A stretch of DNA of 12,022 nucleotides from Thermoflexibacter sp. (GTDB taxonomy: Bacteria > Bacteroidota > Bacteroidia > Cytophagales > Thermoflexibacteraceae): NCBI GenBank assembly GCA_025455345.1, contig JALOMS010000076.1, positions 1 to 12,022 of the forward strand. The letters are read 5' to 3'. Position numbers and translations under genes: made by a program. Position 1 is the first letter of the stretch. Each line of letters starts with the position of its first letter. The notes under the pieces are model-generated. The model was not told the origin of the DNA, made no database searches, and saw only the letters and a program-made list of their open reading frames with translations. Below are positions 1 to 6,350 of this stretch, in pieces.

Positions 1-2047
1 ACAAAGATAAATCAGAAGTTGAATTCTGAAGAGTTAAATCATTTTGATTGAATAAAGATCCTCTAAAATACATCTCAAAGATTTTATCTAAGAGTTCCTC
101 GGGTATGCCTTCCCCATTGTCCTTTACTGTAATATTCAGTGTTTCAGCTTCTTGATAAATAGCCAGCCTAATGGAAGGAGGGCGTTGTTTTTGATAACAC
201 AGACTATTCTCGACCAAGTTAGTAAGGATTACAGAGAGCAAGTATGGATTAATCAAAATAGGATAAGTAATCTGATTAGAAACTTGATAGTCCACCTGTG
301 CGAGTTCGTCTTTGAACTGTTGCTCAAGATTTTCTAAGACATTGTCCAAATTCGCAAGTGTTTTGGAGTTTGTGTCAGCATAAATATCATTGATTACTTG
401 CATTTTACGCAACATTTTGTCCATTTTATTAGCAATTTGACCTACCAAGTCAAATAAGTAAAGAGCCTCTTTTTCTTTGACGCTTATTCTGGCGACTTCG
501 ACAATCCCCGTAAAATTCACAAGCGGTTGGCGTAGGTCGTGCGAGGTATGATACAAAAAAGTATCTAACTCATAATTAACATTTTGTAATTTATGGCTTG
601 TTTGTATTACGGTTTGCCTCAAGTTAATGTTTGAGGCAGAAATAACCGCATTGGCTTCTTTCAGTTCTTTGGTCTGTTGCTCTATTTTTTCCTTTTGTGT
701 GGTAATGGTATGATTGAGTGCCAATAATTCTTTATTGCTTTTTTGGTCTTTTCTATGTATTTGATAAAATACTCCTGCAAACAAAATCGCTGTCATCAAA
801 GCCCCTGAGATGGAGATGACCAATATGTATTGTTCTTCTATCTTTGCTTTTTGGAGGGCTTGTTCTTTGCTAAGAAGCTGATTTTGTTGCTTATGTTCTA
901 ATATTTCTCTTTCTTTAAGTTCTATTTCAAAGGTAGCTTCTAAGTTTGCAATTGCTTTTGTTTTCTCTTCGTTCAATAAACTATCTTTGAAAGTTGCGCT
1001 TAATTTGTAAAAATGAAGTGCTTTTTGGTAATCTTTAATCGCCTCATAGTTTTTACACAACTGTTCGTAGCAGTAAGTTATCCCTGTTTTGACTCCATTT
1101 TGGCTAAACGCTTGCAAAGACTTTTTGGCATAAACTATGGATTTGGTGTATTGTTTTTCCTCAAAATAAATATCACTGAAATAAGTGTCCAAATAAGCAA
1201 TGTTGTATAGGTCATTGGTACTGAGCCTAATTTCCATTGCTTTGTTGTAATAATCAATTGCTTTAGTAGTTTGTTTTTGGGCTTGGTGTATGCGCCCGAT
1301 AATGGTATAGGCATTGGCGATGCCTGATATGTCTTTGTATTTTTCTCTGATTTTCAGTGTTTTGCGTGCATATTTGTATGCTTTCTCGTACTGCTTGTCA
1401 TGAATAAATACCATAGCCAAATTGTTACTACTGCTACCCTCTGCTTTCTCATCACCTAATTGCTGAAAAATCTCAATAGACTCTAACAAATACACTTTGG
1501 CTTTCTCATAATTACCCTGTTCTGAGAGAGCTATCCCAATGTTTTTCAATATGTTAGCTATTTCACCATGATTATTGAATTTTTTATTAATTGTTAAGGC
1601 TTTTTCGTAGAGGTGAAGGGCATTTTTATAATCACCCCTCATAAAGTAGTTAAAGCCCAATTTGCGTATGAGTTTTGCCTCCTCTGTTCCGTGATGATTT
1701 TTGGGAAGTAAGTCATAACTTTCTTTGTAATGCACAAATGCTTTTAGATAATCGCGCTTATTCTGATAAAAATCACCGATTTGATGATTGGCGAGAATTA
1801 TTCCGCTATCATAGTCTGCGGTTTCGGCGATGGAAAGTGCTTTCTGGGCAAAGTAGAGAGAAGAGTCTGAGTGCAAGGACTCATAAACTCGTCCTATCTG
1901 TGCCATAATCAGCACTTTATCTTTATGAATGAGATGTGGTATTAATTTACTTAAACTATCAATTTGGTTTAGGTTGTTTTTCACTTGGGCGTGCATTAGC
2001 ACAGAAATACAAAAACTAACCAAAAACGAAATAATGAACTTGGGCAT
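1..2047 (-). CDS. TPR-domain membrane sensor histidine kinase (C-terminus off the left edge)
   Basis: The minus-strand frame starting at the ATG at 2045-2047 is open to the window edge (682 codons visible), so the protein is 3'-truncated by the window only. Residues 1-21 form a signal peptide (MPKFIISFLVSFCISVLMHA). Residues about 50-370 are tandem tetratricopeptide repeats, for example around GDYKNALHLYEKAL and NYEKAKVYLLESI. A coiled-coil stretch then leads to one transmembrane helix at about 405-427 (ILVISISGALMTAILFAGVF) and a second coiled coil rich in K, E and Q. The kinase core follows: H-box YHTSHDLRQPL with the phospho-acceptor His503, N-box TNLVENSL with Asn614, G1 box DNGEGIP at 643-649, and F-box IFEMYFRG. 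The G2 box lies beyond the edge. Inference: the periplasmic TPR region senses a ligand or partner protein and the cytoplasmic core phosphorylates an unseen response regulator. The stimulus cannot be read from sequence. The gene diverges from the desaturase at 2432. Confidence 0.9.
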   Translation of the reverse strand, partial: MPKFIISFLVSFCISVLMHAQVKNNLNQIDSLSKLIPHLIHKDKVLIMAQIGRVYESLHSDSSLYFAQKALSIAETADYDSGIILANHQIGDFYQNKRDYLKAFVHYKESYDLLPKNHHGTEEAKLIRKLGFNYFMRGDYKNALHLYEKALTINKKFNNHGEIANILKNIGIALSEQGNYEKAKVYLLESIEIFQQLGDEKAEGSSSNNLAMVFIHDKQYEKAYKYARKTLKIREKYKDISGIANAYTIIGRIHQAQKQTTKAIDYYNKAMEIRLSTNDLYNIAYLDTYFSDIYFEEKQYTKSIVYAKKSLQAFSQNGVKTGITYCYEQLCKNYEAIKDYQKALHFYKLSATFKDSLLNEEKTKAIANLEATFEIELKEREILEHKQQNQLLSKEQALQKAKIEEQYILVISISGALMTAILFAGVFYQIHRKDQKSNKELLALNHTITTQKEKIEQQTKELKEANAVISASNINLRQTVIQTSHKLQNVNYELDTFLYHTSHDLRQPLVNFTGIVEVARISVKEKEALYLFDLVGQIANKMDKMLRKMQVINDIYADTNSKTLANLDNVLENLEQQFKDELAQVDYQVSNQITYPILINPYLLSVILTNLVENSLCYQKQRPPSIRLAIYQEAETLNITVKDNGEGIPEELLDKIFEMYFRGSLFNQNDLTLQNSTSDLSL

Positions 2048-2201
2048 TGTTTGTTAATTTAGAAATGCCATTAGGCAAAAAATAATATTTTTTAGGTCAT
2101 GGTTGATGATGTTTGATTGCCAATAGTTTTCAGTAAGTCGAGGATAACATTGAAAATAAATAACTTGTAAAAAATAATTGCTTATTAATTAAAAATCTTC
2201 G

Positions 2202-2232
2202 CAAAGATAATCAAAGGATTATTCAAATACAA
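2202..2232 (-). promoter_or_regulatory. Bacteroidota-type promoter for the sensor kinase
   Basis: On the minus strand, TTG (2230-2232) is followed after 20 bases by TATCTTTG (2202-2209). This matches the Bacteroidota -33/-7 pattern TTG-N(17-23)-TAnnTTTG exactly. It would give a leader of roughly 150 nt before the ATG at 2047. Within that leader, TGCC-atta-GGCA (about 2066-2077) could form a weak 4-bp hairpin close to the start codon. The match is by pattern only; no start site is known. Confidence 0.5.
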
Positions 2233-2251
2233 TTTTTTCGTAACAAGTCCA

Positions 2252-2264
2252 AGACAGACTGTCT
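2252..2264. promoter_or_regulatory. Perfect 13-bp palindrome, possible operator
   Basis: AGACAG-a-CTGTCT is a perfect inverted repeat with 6-bp arms around one central base. It lies 20 bp upstream of the proposed kinase -33 element and between two divergent genes. That placement suits a dimeric regulator, but no regulator is known and a 6-bp-arm palindrome can occur by chance. Confidence 0.25.
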
Positions 2265-2431
2265 ATCAATTCCAAAGTATTCAAACGTAGATTGGCAGAA
2301 TAAGATACACCAAATACTGTTTGGATAAATTATAAAAAGTGTATTTTTAAGCTATTTTTTAATACGATTCTATTATTTTTACAACGCAATTTACTATAGT
2401 ATTATAACCCTTTAATTTTTGTTTTATTTAT

Positions 2432-3178
2432 ATGGCAATATCTATTTTTTTTGTTTCCCATTGGTATTTATCATTGTTTGCACAAACATTTTTCTTGCAT
2501 AGGTATGCTTCGCATCAGATGTTTACCATGAATAAGTTTTGGGAAAAAGTTTTTTATGTAATGACTTGGTTGTTCCAAGGTTCTTCGTTTCTTAGTCCTT
2601 ATGTTTATGGCATTTTGCACCGCCTACACCATGCGTATGCTGATACTGAAAAAGACCCACATTCGCCCAAATACTCCGAAAATCTATTTGTGATGATGTG
2701 GAAAACTAAAAATATTTACAACGGCATTCTAAAAGGCAAAGAGCAAATCGAAGAAAAGTTCAAACGCAATATCCCTCACTGGAGTTTTATGGAAAAATTG
2801 GGGGACAATTGGCTTTCGCGTATTGGTTGGGGGGTAGGATATATCATTTTTTATGCTTTCTTTGCTACCGAATGGTGGATGTATCTGTTGTTACCTATTC
2901 ACTTTGTCATGGGACCCGTGCATGGTGCTATTATCAATTGGTTTGCTCACAAATTTGGTTATACCAATTTTGAACTTAAAGACACTGCAAAAAATTTCTT
3001 ACCGTTTGATTTTTTGATGTTTGGAGAAAGCTATCACAACAATCATCATAAATTTGGTGGAAGGGCTAATTTTGGTATTAAGTGGCATGAATTTGACCCA
3101 GCCTATCCAATTATCTGGATTTTGAATAAGATTAGAGTGATTCGTTTGAAAAAGAACAATGACGCTAACTATATGTAA
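2432..3178 (+). CDS. Membrane fatty-acid (acyl-CoA type) desaturase
   Basis: This 248-residue integral membrane di-iron desaturase is predicted to introduce a double bond into acyl chains and so adjust membrane fluidity. All three histidine clusters of the family are present: HRYASH (His23-His28), HRLHH (His63, His66, His67) and HNNHH (His202, His205, His206). The accessory metal-ligand motif NWFAH (Asn169-His173) precedes the third. After the second cluster comes the family signature AYADTEKDPHSP. Hydrophobic segments lie at about 1-21, 40-58, 132-152 and 153-170. The length and the start, which opens directly into the first helix, agree with the short Bacteroidota members of this family. 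There is no fused cytochrome b5 or ferredoxin domain, so electrons must come from a separate partner not seen here. The chain position desaturated cannot be told from sequence. A strong terminator follows 30 nt after the stop. Confidence 0.93.
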   Translation: MAISIFFVSHWYLSLFAQTFFLHRYASHQMFTMNKFWEKVFYVMTWLFQGSSFLSPYVYGILHRLHHAYADTEKDPHSPKYSENLFVMMWKTKNIYNGILKGKEQIEEKFKRNIPHWSFMEKLGDNWLSRIGWGVGYIIFYAFFATEWWMYLLLPIHFVMGPVHGAIINWFAHKFGYTNFELKDTAKNFLPFDFLMFGESYHNNHHKFGGRANFGIKWHEFDPAYPIIWILNKIRVIRLKKNNDANYM

Positions 3179-3208
3179 CCAATAATTCAGAAAGGCTAAT
3201 TTATATGA

Positions 3209-3250
3209 TTCCCTTTATTAATTTTTCAGATTGATAAAGGGAAATTTTTT
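3209..3250 (+). terminator. Rho-independent terminator after the desaturase
   Basis: TTCCCTTTAT (3209-3218) pairs perfectly with ATAAAGGGAA (3234-3243). The stem continues through a U-G pair (3219/3233) and AAT/ATT (3220-3222/3230-3232), giving about 14 bp around a 7-nt loop (3223-3229). A run of six T follows (3245-3250). It ends only 17 nt before the ATG of the channel gene. Confidence 0.85.
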
Positions 3251-3267
3251 ACTCCAAATAGAAAAAT

Positions 3268-3825
3268 ATGAAAATCAAAGAAATCTTTATCAAAAGTATT
3301 GTTATTATTTTTTTGGGTTGGTTTATTATCTCTTTAGATGAGTATTTTTTCCCAAAATCTATTTACGCAGAAATCCTCATTCCCTTGGTGGCTTTTCTGA
3401 AAATTATATTCTTTGTTTATCAGTCATATAATATTGTTATTCAAGTAATTGAACACAATGTTTCCTACCATAGATTTCTCATCATTACTACTTTCAATAT
3501 TTTTTTTATTATCTGTTCGTTTGCGGTTGATTATGCTTCTATGTATCATATCAACCAAAATAGCTTTGAAGGCATTAGCCCTGATTTTTCCTTGGGCGAG
3601 ATAGCATTTGAGTCTTTTTATTTCAGTGTGCTTAATTATACTAATTTTGGTTATGGGGAAATTATTCCTAAGACGATTCCTTCTAAGTGCTTGGTAATGA
3701 TGGAAGACTTGATTTCTTTTCTGACTATTTTATACATTTTGACTGATTTTGTAACGCTCAAACAATCTATTGAGGAATCTGCTTTTATGCGGAGAAAAAA
3801 GGAAAAACCTGCGATAAATGAGTAA
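3268..3825 (+). CDS. Small four-helix ion-channel protein (K+-channel-like pore)
   Basis: This 185-residue protein has hydrophobic helices at about 5-22, 33-60 and 70-92, then a re-entrant pore segment and a final helix at about 141-163. The pore segment FYFSVLNYTNFGYGEIIP (residues 117-134) has the layout of the two-transmembrane channel domain (Ion_trans_2 type). The selectivity filter reads T-N-F-G-Y-G-E (125-131) where classical potassium channels have T-V-G-Y-G-D. The GYG triplet is intact. The tail is short and basic (RRKKEKP), with no cytoplasmic ligand-binding (RCK) or cyclic-nucleotide domain visible. Inference: an inner-membrane cation channel, probably tetrameric and K+-selective, although the altered filter flanks leave selectivity open. 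It is co-directional with the desaturase but separated from it by a terminator. The start is the first ATG of the frame and leads straight into helix 1. Confidence 0.75.
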   Translation: MKIKEIFIKSIVIIFLGWFIISLDEYFFPKSIYAEILIPLVAFLKIIFFVYQSYNIVIQVIEHNVSYHRFLIITTFNIFFIICSFAVDYASMYHINQNSFEGISPDFSLGEIAFESFYFSVLNYTNFGYGEIIPKTIPSKCLVMMEDLISFLTILYILTDFVTLKQSIEESAFMRRKKEKPAINE

Positions 3826-3972
3826 AAACAAGCATAAGAATGCAAGCATATAAAATCTAAACCAATCAATATCAAGTATTTACATTGCATAAAAGCTATC
3901 AATTTTCCACTATCTTCATGGTTGCTATATCTACTAAAAATTGCTATTGTACTTATCTTAGGCATGACATAC

Positions 3973-4025
3973 CAAACCTATAAGCAGTTCTGTTATGAGT
4001 TTGACAACTTATAGGTTTGATTTTT
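3973..4025 (+). terminator. Terminator between the converging channel and M56 genes
   Basis: CAAACCTATAAG (3973-3984) and CTTATAGGTTTG (4008-4019) form a perfect 12-bp stem with a 23-nt loop. On the plus strand an A and five T (4021-4025) follow, so termination is favoured for transcripts from the channel gene, about 150 nt downstream of its stop. On the minus strand the stem starts 8 nt after the M56 gene stop but is not followed by a T-run. There it may act mainly as a 3'-end stabiliser. Confidence 0.75.
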
Positions 4026-4026
4026 C

Positions 4027-5820
4027 CTAAAAAAGTGCTTTTCTTACCATTTCTGCGGAGATTTGAAAGCGAATTTTCGTATCCACGCGCTTTCCATTTT
4101 TCACCCCTGCCTTCCAGCCTCTCAATGCGGAACGCTCTGTAAATGCGCGAAAGAGTGCGCCATTAAAATCTTCATACGGCAGTTGTCCGCGCCCTTCTTG
4201 GAAAGCAATGAACCAGTTTTTCACCGATTCTTTGTCTTTGGGAACTGTGATTTTTATACCCTCTATCAAATTTACTTTTACCAAGTTACCATTTTTGTTT
4301 ACCACCATTTCTAAAAGCATATCTCCTTGCAAATCAAGCGTTTTAAATGACTTCATATACTCTGGGAGGCTTACCAATTTAAATATCTCTGTGTAAAAAT
4401 TTGCGCCGTCCCTTGGGGCTGGGTATTCATCTACTTCTGTGTAGGCATTGAGGTCTTCTACTTCCTCGTCCCAAGAACCAAATCTGGGTTTCTTACGCAT
4501 ATAGATATAGCCTATTCTGGGCTGGTCAATGACATAACTGGAAGATAGTTGGCTAAAATACTGTTTACGTTCCTGCACTATTTTACTATTCTCTCCCTCC
4601 TCTTTGATAAGGATGGCAATTGCTCTTTCATGTTCGCCTTTTTCATAATTGTAATATTCTTGCTTTGAAATAGGGCGATGGAACATAATTTTTTCATCAT
4701 TCACGTTTTCTGTGGCTTCATCTAAATCTCTTTGCATGAAGGCGGCATAAAGAGGGCGGTACTCAAAAAAGTAAGTGGGGTATTGCGCTTGTAGTTCTTT
4801 CATTTTCTCTTGGAAATCTTGGGGAATATGCGTAGGAATCTCTTGTTTGATGTAAGTTTGACTATCGTTCTGAAAATCTTGCTTTTGGCAAGCGGTAATA
4901 AACAAACAAAGGGCAATCACGGGCAAGGCAAGCCAATATTTGCGCCTTGCTTGGGGTTTGGACTTTTCTTGGTAAATTTTCATAATTCTTTGTTTTAAAG
5001 GTTTAGATTGAGAAAAATGATGTAATAGTGAAAGTTTTGTGCCTTGCGTAGCCTGCGCCACCAATGCGTATGTGTAAGTGGTTTTGGTGGAAAGTTGCGC
5101 TGTAACTGCTTCATCAGCAAGGTATTCGTGAACCAAGCGCATGGATTTCTGGTAGAGGCGAATGATAGGATTGCACCAAAAAACGATATTCAACAACTCA
5201 AAAAATAGAATATCTAAGCTATGCTTTTGGGAGATATGTGTTAATTCATGTTTTTTAATTAGCTCGTTATCAGGAATTTGCTTAGACCAGAATAAGTAAT
5301 TCAGGAAAGAAAACACGCCTTTATTGCCTTGATAGCTCACCAAATAATAATTGCTCTGCTTTGTTTTTTCGTTTTTGGAAATGAGAGAGTAAATGCACTT
5401 CAATCCTTTTAAGAAAAAGAAAAGTTGGTAGGCAACGCCCAGCAAATAGATAGCGAGCAGAATCTCCTGCCAATAAAATTTAAGTAGCTGAAAATAAGCA
5501 GTTTGTGAAGTTTTAATTGCCATAGTATTTTCTGTTTGCAAAACCGTCTTTGCTGGTTCAAGGTTTTGCAATACTGGTTCAATACTAAGCCTTGAACCTA
5601 TTTCATTTACAAGTGTTACGCTTGCGTCAGTTACTGGTAGAAGCCAAAGACTTGTACCAGTGATACTTGTACCGAAAAAAGGGACAAGCAAGGAAAGCAT
5701 TGCGGCGCAGAGCAAAAAGTACCTATTGAGGCGAAAGAAAGTTTCTTGCCTCAAAAATGCCCAATAGATTGCATAAAGCAAACATAGGCTAAGACTTGAA
5801 ATGAGGAAGTAGGAAAGCAT
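4027..5820 (-). CDS. BlaR1-like M56 family metallopeptidase with C-terminal TonB domain
   Basis: This 597-residue inner-membrane protein is the second gene of a BlaI/BlaR-type pair. Transmembrane helices lie at about 4-21, 34-50, 118-138 and 296-311. The cytoplasmic zinc site is HELTH (191-195), with the downstream HEYLADE (231-237) supplying the third ligand region typical of peptidase family M56. The last helix ends in LFITAC, which resembles a lipobox but is internal. The periplasmic part (312-597) is not a penicillin-binding sensor domain: no SxxK context is visible. Instead it ends in a TonB C-terminal fold, recognisable from VDEYPAPRDGANFY (463-476) through LQGDMLLEMVVNKNGNLV (497-514) to the closing WKAGVKNGKRV (569-579). 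Family knowledge suggests a signal makes the peptidase inactivate the BlaI repressor. What the TonB-like end senses or pulls is unknown. The start lies 3 nt after the stop of the repressor gene, so the two are almost certainly co-transcribed and translationally linked. Confidence 0.88.
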   Translation of the reverse strand: MLSYFLISSLSLCLLYAIYWAFLRQETFFRLNRYFLLCAAMLSLLVPFFGTSITGTSLWLLPVTDASVTLVNEIGSRLSIEPVLQNLEPAKTVLQTENTMAIKTSQTAYFQLLKFYWQEILLAIYLLGVAYQLFFFLKGLKCIYSLISKNEKTKQSNYYLVSYQGNKGVFSFLNYLFWSKQIPDNELIKKHELTHISQKHSLDILFFELLNIVFWCNPIIRLYQKSMRLVHEYLADEAVTAQLSTKTTYTYALVAQATQGTKLSLLHHFSQSKPLKQRIMKIYQEKSKPQARRKYWLALPVIALCLFITACQKQDFQNDSQTYIKQEIPTHIPQDFQEKMKELQAQYPTYFFEYRPLYAAFMQRDLDEATENVNDEKIMFHRPISKQEYYNYEKGEHERAIAILIKEEGENSKIVQERKQYFSQLSSSYVIDQPRIGYIYMRKKPRFGSWDEEVEDLNAYTEVDEYPAPRDGANFYTEIFKLVSLPEYMKSFKTLDLQGDMLLEMVVNKNGNLVKVNLIEGIKITVPKDKESVKNWFIAFQEGRGQLPYEDFNGALFRAFTERSALRGWKAGVKNGKRVDTKIRFQISAEMVRKALF

Positions 5821-5823
5821 AAA

Positions 5824-6189
5824 TCATTGATTTTTATTCTGTTCTATGATTTTCAAGATGTCGTTGAGTTCATCAGAATCTAACTTCTGGTTTTCCAAGA
5901 AAAAGGAAACCAATCGCTGTGCAGAGCCATCAAAATATTCTTCTAACATATTGCCAGTCAAATATTTGCTGTATTCTTCTTTGCTCACCAATGGGAAATA
6001 TTCGTGCGTGTTGCCGTAGGTTTTATGCCCTACGTAGTCCTTGCTTTCCAAAATCCGCAAAAATGTAGAAATGGTGGTATAGTTGGGCTTTGGGTCTTCA
6101 AATTGTGCCAAGATGTCTTTCACAAATCCTCGCTCTATTTTCCAGAGAATTTGCATGACTTTTTCTTCTGCTTTGGTGAGTTCTTTCAT
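5824..6189 (-). CDS. BlaI/MecI/CopY family transcriptional repressor
   Basis: This 121-residue protein is the usual length for the family. The N-terminal winged helix-turn-helix (about 1-72) contains the family signatures LTKAEEKVMQILW and NYTTISTFLRILESKDYV, followed by the wing with HEYFPLVSKEEY. The C-terminal helices (about 75-115) would form the dimer interface and carry the stretch that M56 partners cleave in characterised systems. Role: a DNA-binding repressor of its own operon, relieved by the M56 peptidase encoded just downstream (3-nt gap). The promoter region upstream carries several 20-bp-phased elements that overlap the -7 and -33 boxes, which fits autorepression. The regulon beyond the operon is unknown; no beta-lactamase gene is present in the window. 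Confidence 0.93.
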   Translation of the reverse strand: MKELTKAEEKVMQILWKIERGFVKDILAQFEDPKPNYTTISTFLRILESKDYVGHKTYGNTHEYFPLVSKEEYSKYLTGNMLEEYFDGSAQRLVSFFLENQKLDSDELNDILKIIEQNKNQ

Positions 6190-6195
6190 CTGTAA

Positions 6196-6291
6196 ACTAA
6201 TTTTTTACAAATATAACTAAATTTTTACAATATCAACTAAAAATATAAAATTATTTTTAAGATTATAAAAATTTAACTATAAAATTAGTTA
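6196..6291. promoter_or_regulatory. 20-bp-phased ACTA elements, likely BlaI-type operator array
   Basis: On the plus strand ACTAA occurs at 6196, 6216 and 6236, and ACTAT at 6276, all in exact 20-bp phase with one slot (6256) empty. The first two units are closely alike over 20 bp (shared pattern ACTAA-n-TTTTTACAA); the third keeps only the ACTAA end. The last ACTAT lies in the inverted repeat TAACTA-N6-TAGTTA (6274-6291). Twenty base pairs is about two helical turns, so the elements would lie nearly on one face of the DNA. The array covers both promoter boxes of the repressor gene. That these are repressor sites is inference from position and spacing. Confidence 0.55.
6208..6236 (-). promoter_or_regulatory. 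Promoter of the blaI/M56 operon
   Basis: On the minus strand TTG (6234-6236) is followed after 18 bases by TATATTTG (6208-6215), an exact match to TTG-N-TAnnTTTG. Transcription would begin near 6200, only about 10 nt before the ATG at 6189, giving a very short leader. Both boxes fall inside the phased repeat array, so a bound repressor would block polymerase. Confidence 0.6.
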
Positions 6292-6301
6292 TAAGATTTC
6301 C

Positions 6302-6329
6302 AAAAACCTATTTGTGCTTACAGATAGGT
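6302..6329 (-). terminator. Terminator after the secreted dehydrogenase-repeat gene
   Basis: On the minus strand ACCTAT-c-TGT / ACA-a-ATAGGT forms a 6+3 bp stem with one C-A mismatch and a 4-nt loop (6316-6319), followed by TTTTTGG. It lies about 22 nt after the stop of the upstream gene (6351) and before the blaI promoter, so it separates the two transcription units. Confidence 0.6.
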
Positions 6330-6350
6330 AATCAAATACGAACCCAGCTT

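Larger units (their letters stand above)
2048..2431. other. Divergent intergenic region, 384 nt
   Basis: This AT-rich stretch separates the start codons of the sensor kinase (minus) and the desaturase (plus). It contains the kinase promoter at 2202-2232 and the palindrome at 2252-2264. No credible small ORF or RNA gene was seen. On the plus strand no exact TAnnTTTG box was found upstream of the desaturase; the nearest is TAATTTTTG just before its ATG, which has one base too many. Confidence 0.6.

Noticed and set aside
152..1908. Short plus-strand open frames within the first 2 kb
   Set aside because: All are antisense to the continuous minus-strand kinase frame, whose H-, N-, G1- and F-boxes were found in the same register.
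1..2047. Possible frameshift in the sensor kinase
   Set aside because: Checking the codon register at the start, the transmembrane helix, His503, Asn614 and the G1 box showed one continuous frame. It is only cut by the window edge.
3651..3965. A 104-codon minus-strand frame overlapping the channel gene
   Set aside because: It runs antisense through the pore and last helix of a recognisable channel gene, and its product shows no domain.
6196..6291. The 20-bp-phased repeats as a CRISPR array or replication iterons
   Set aside because: Units are too short and too diverged for CRISPR and no cas gene is near. No replication initiator gene is present, and the position over a repressor promoter fits an operator better.
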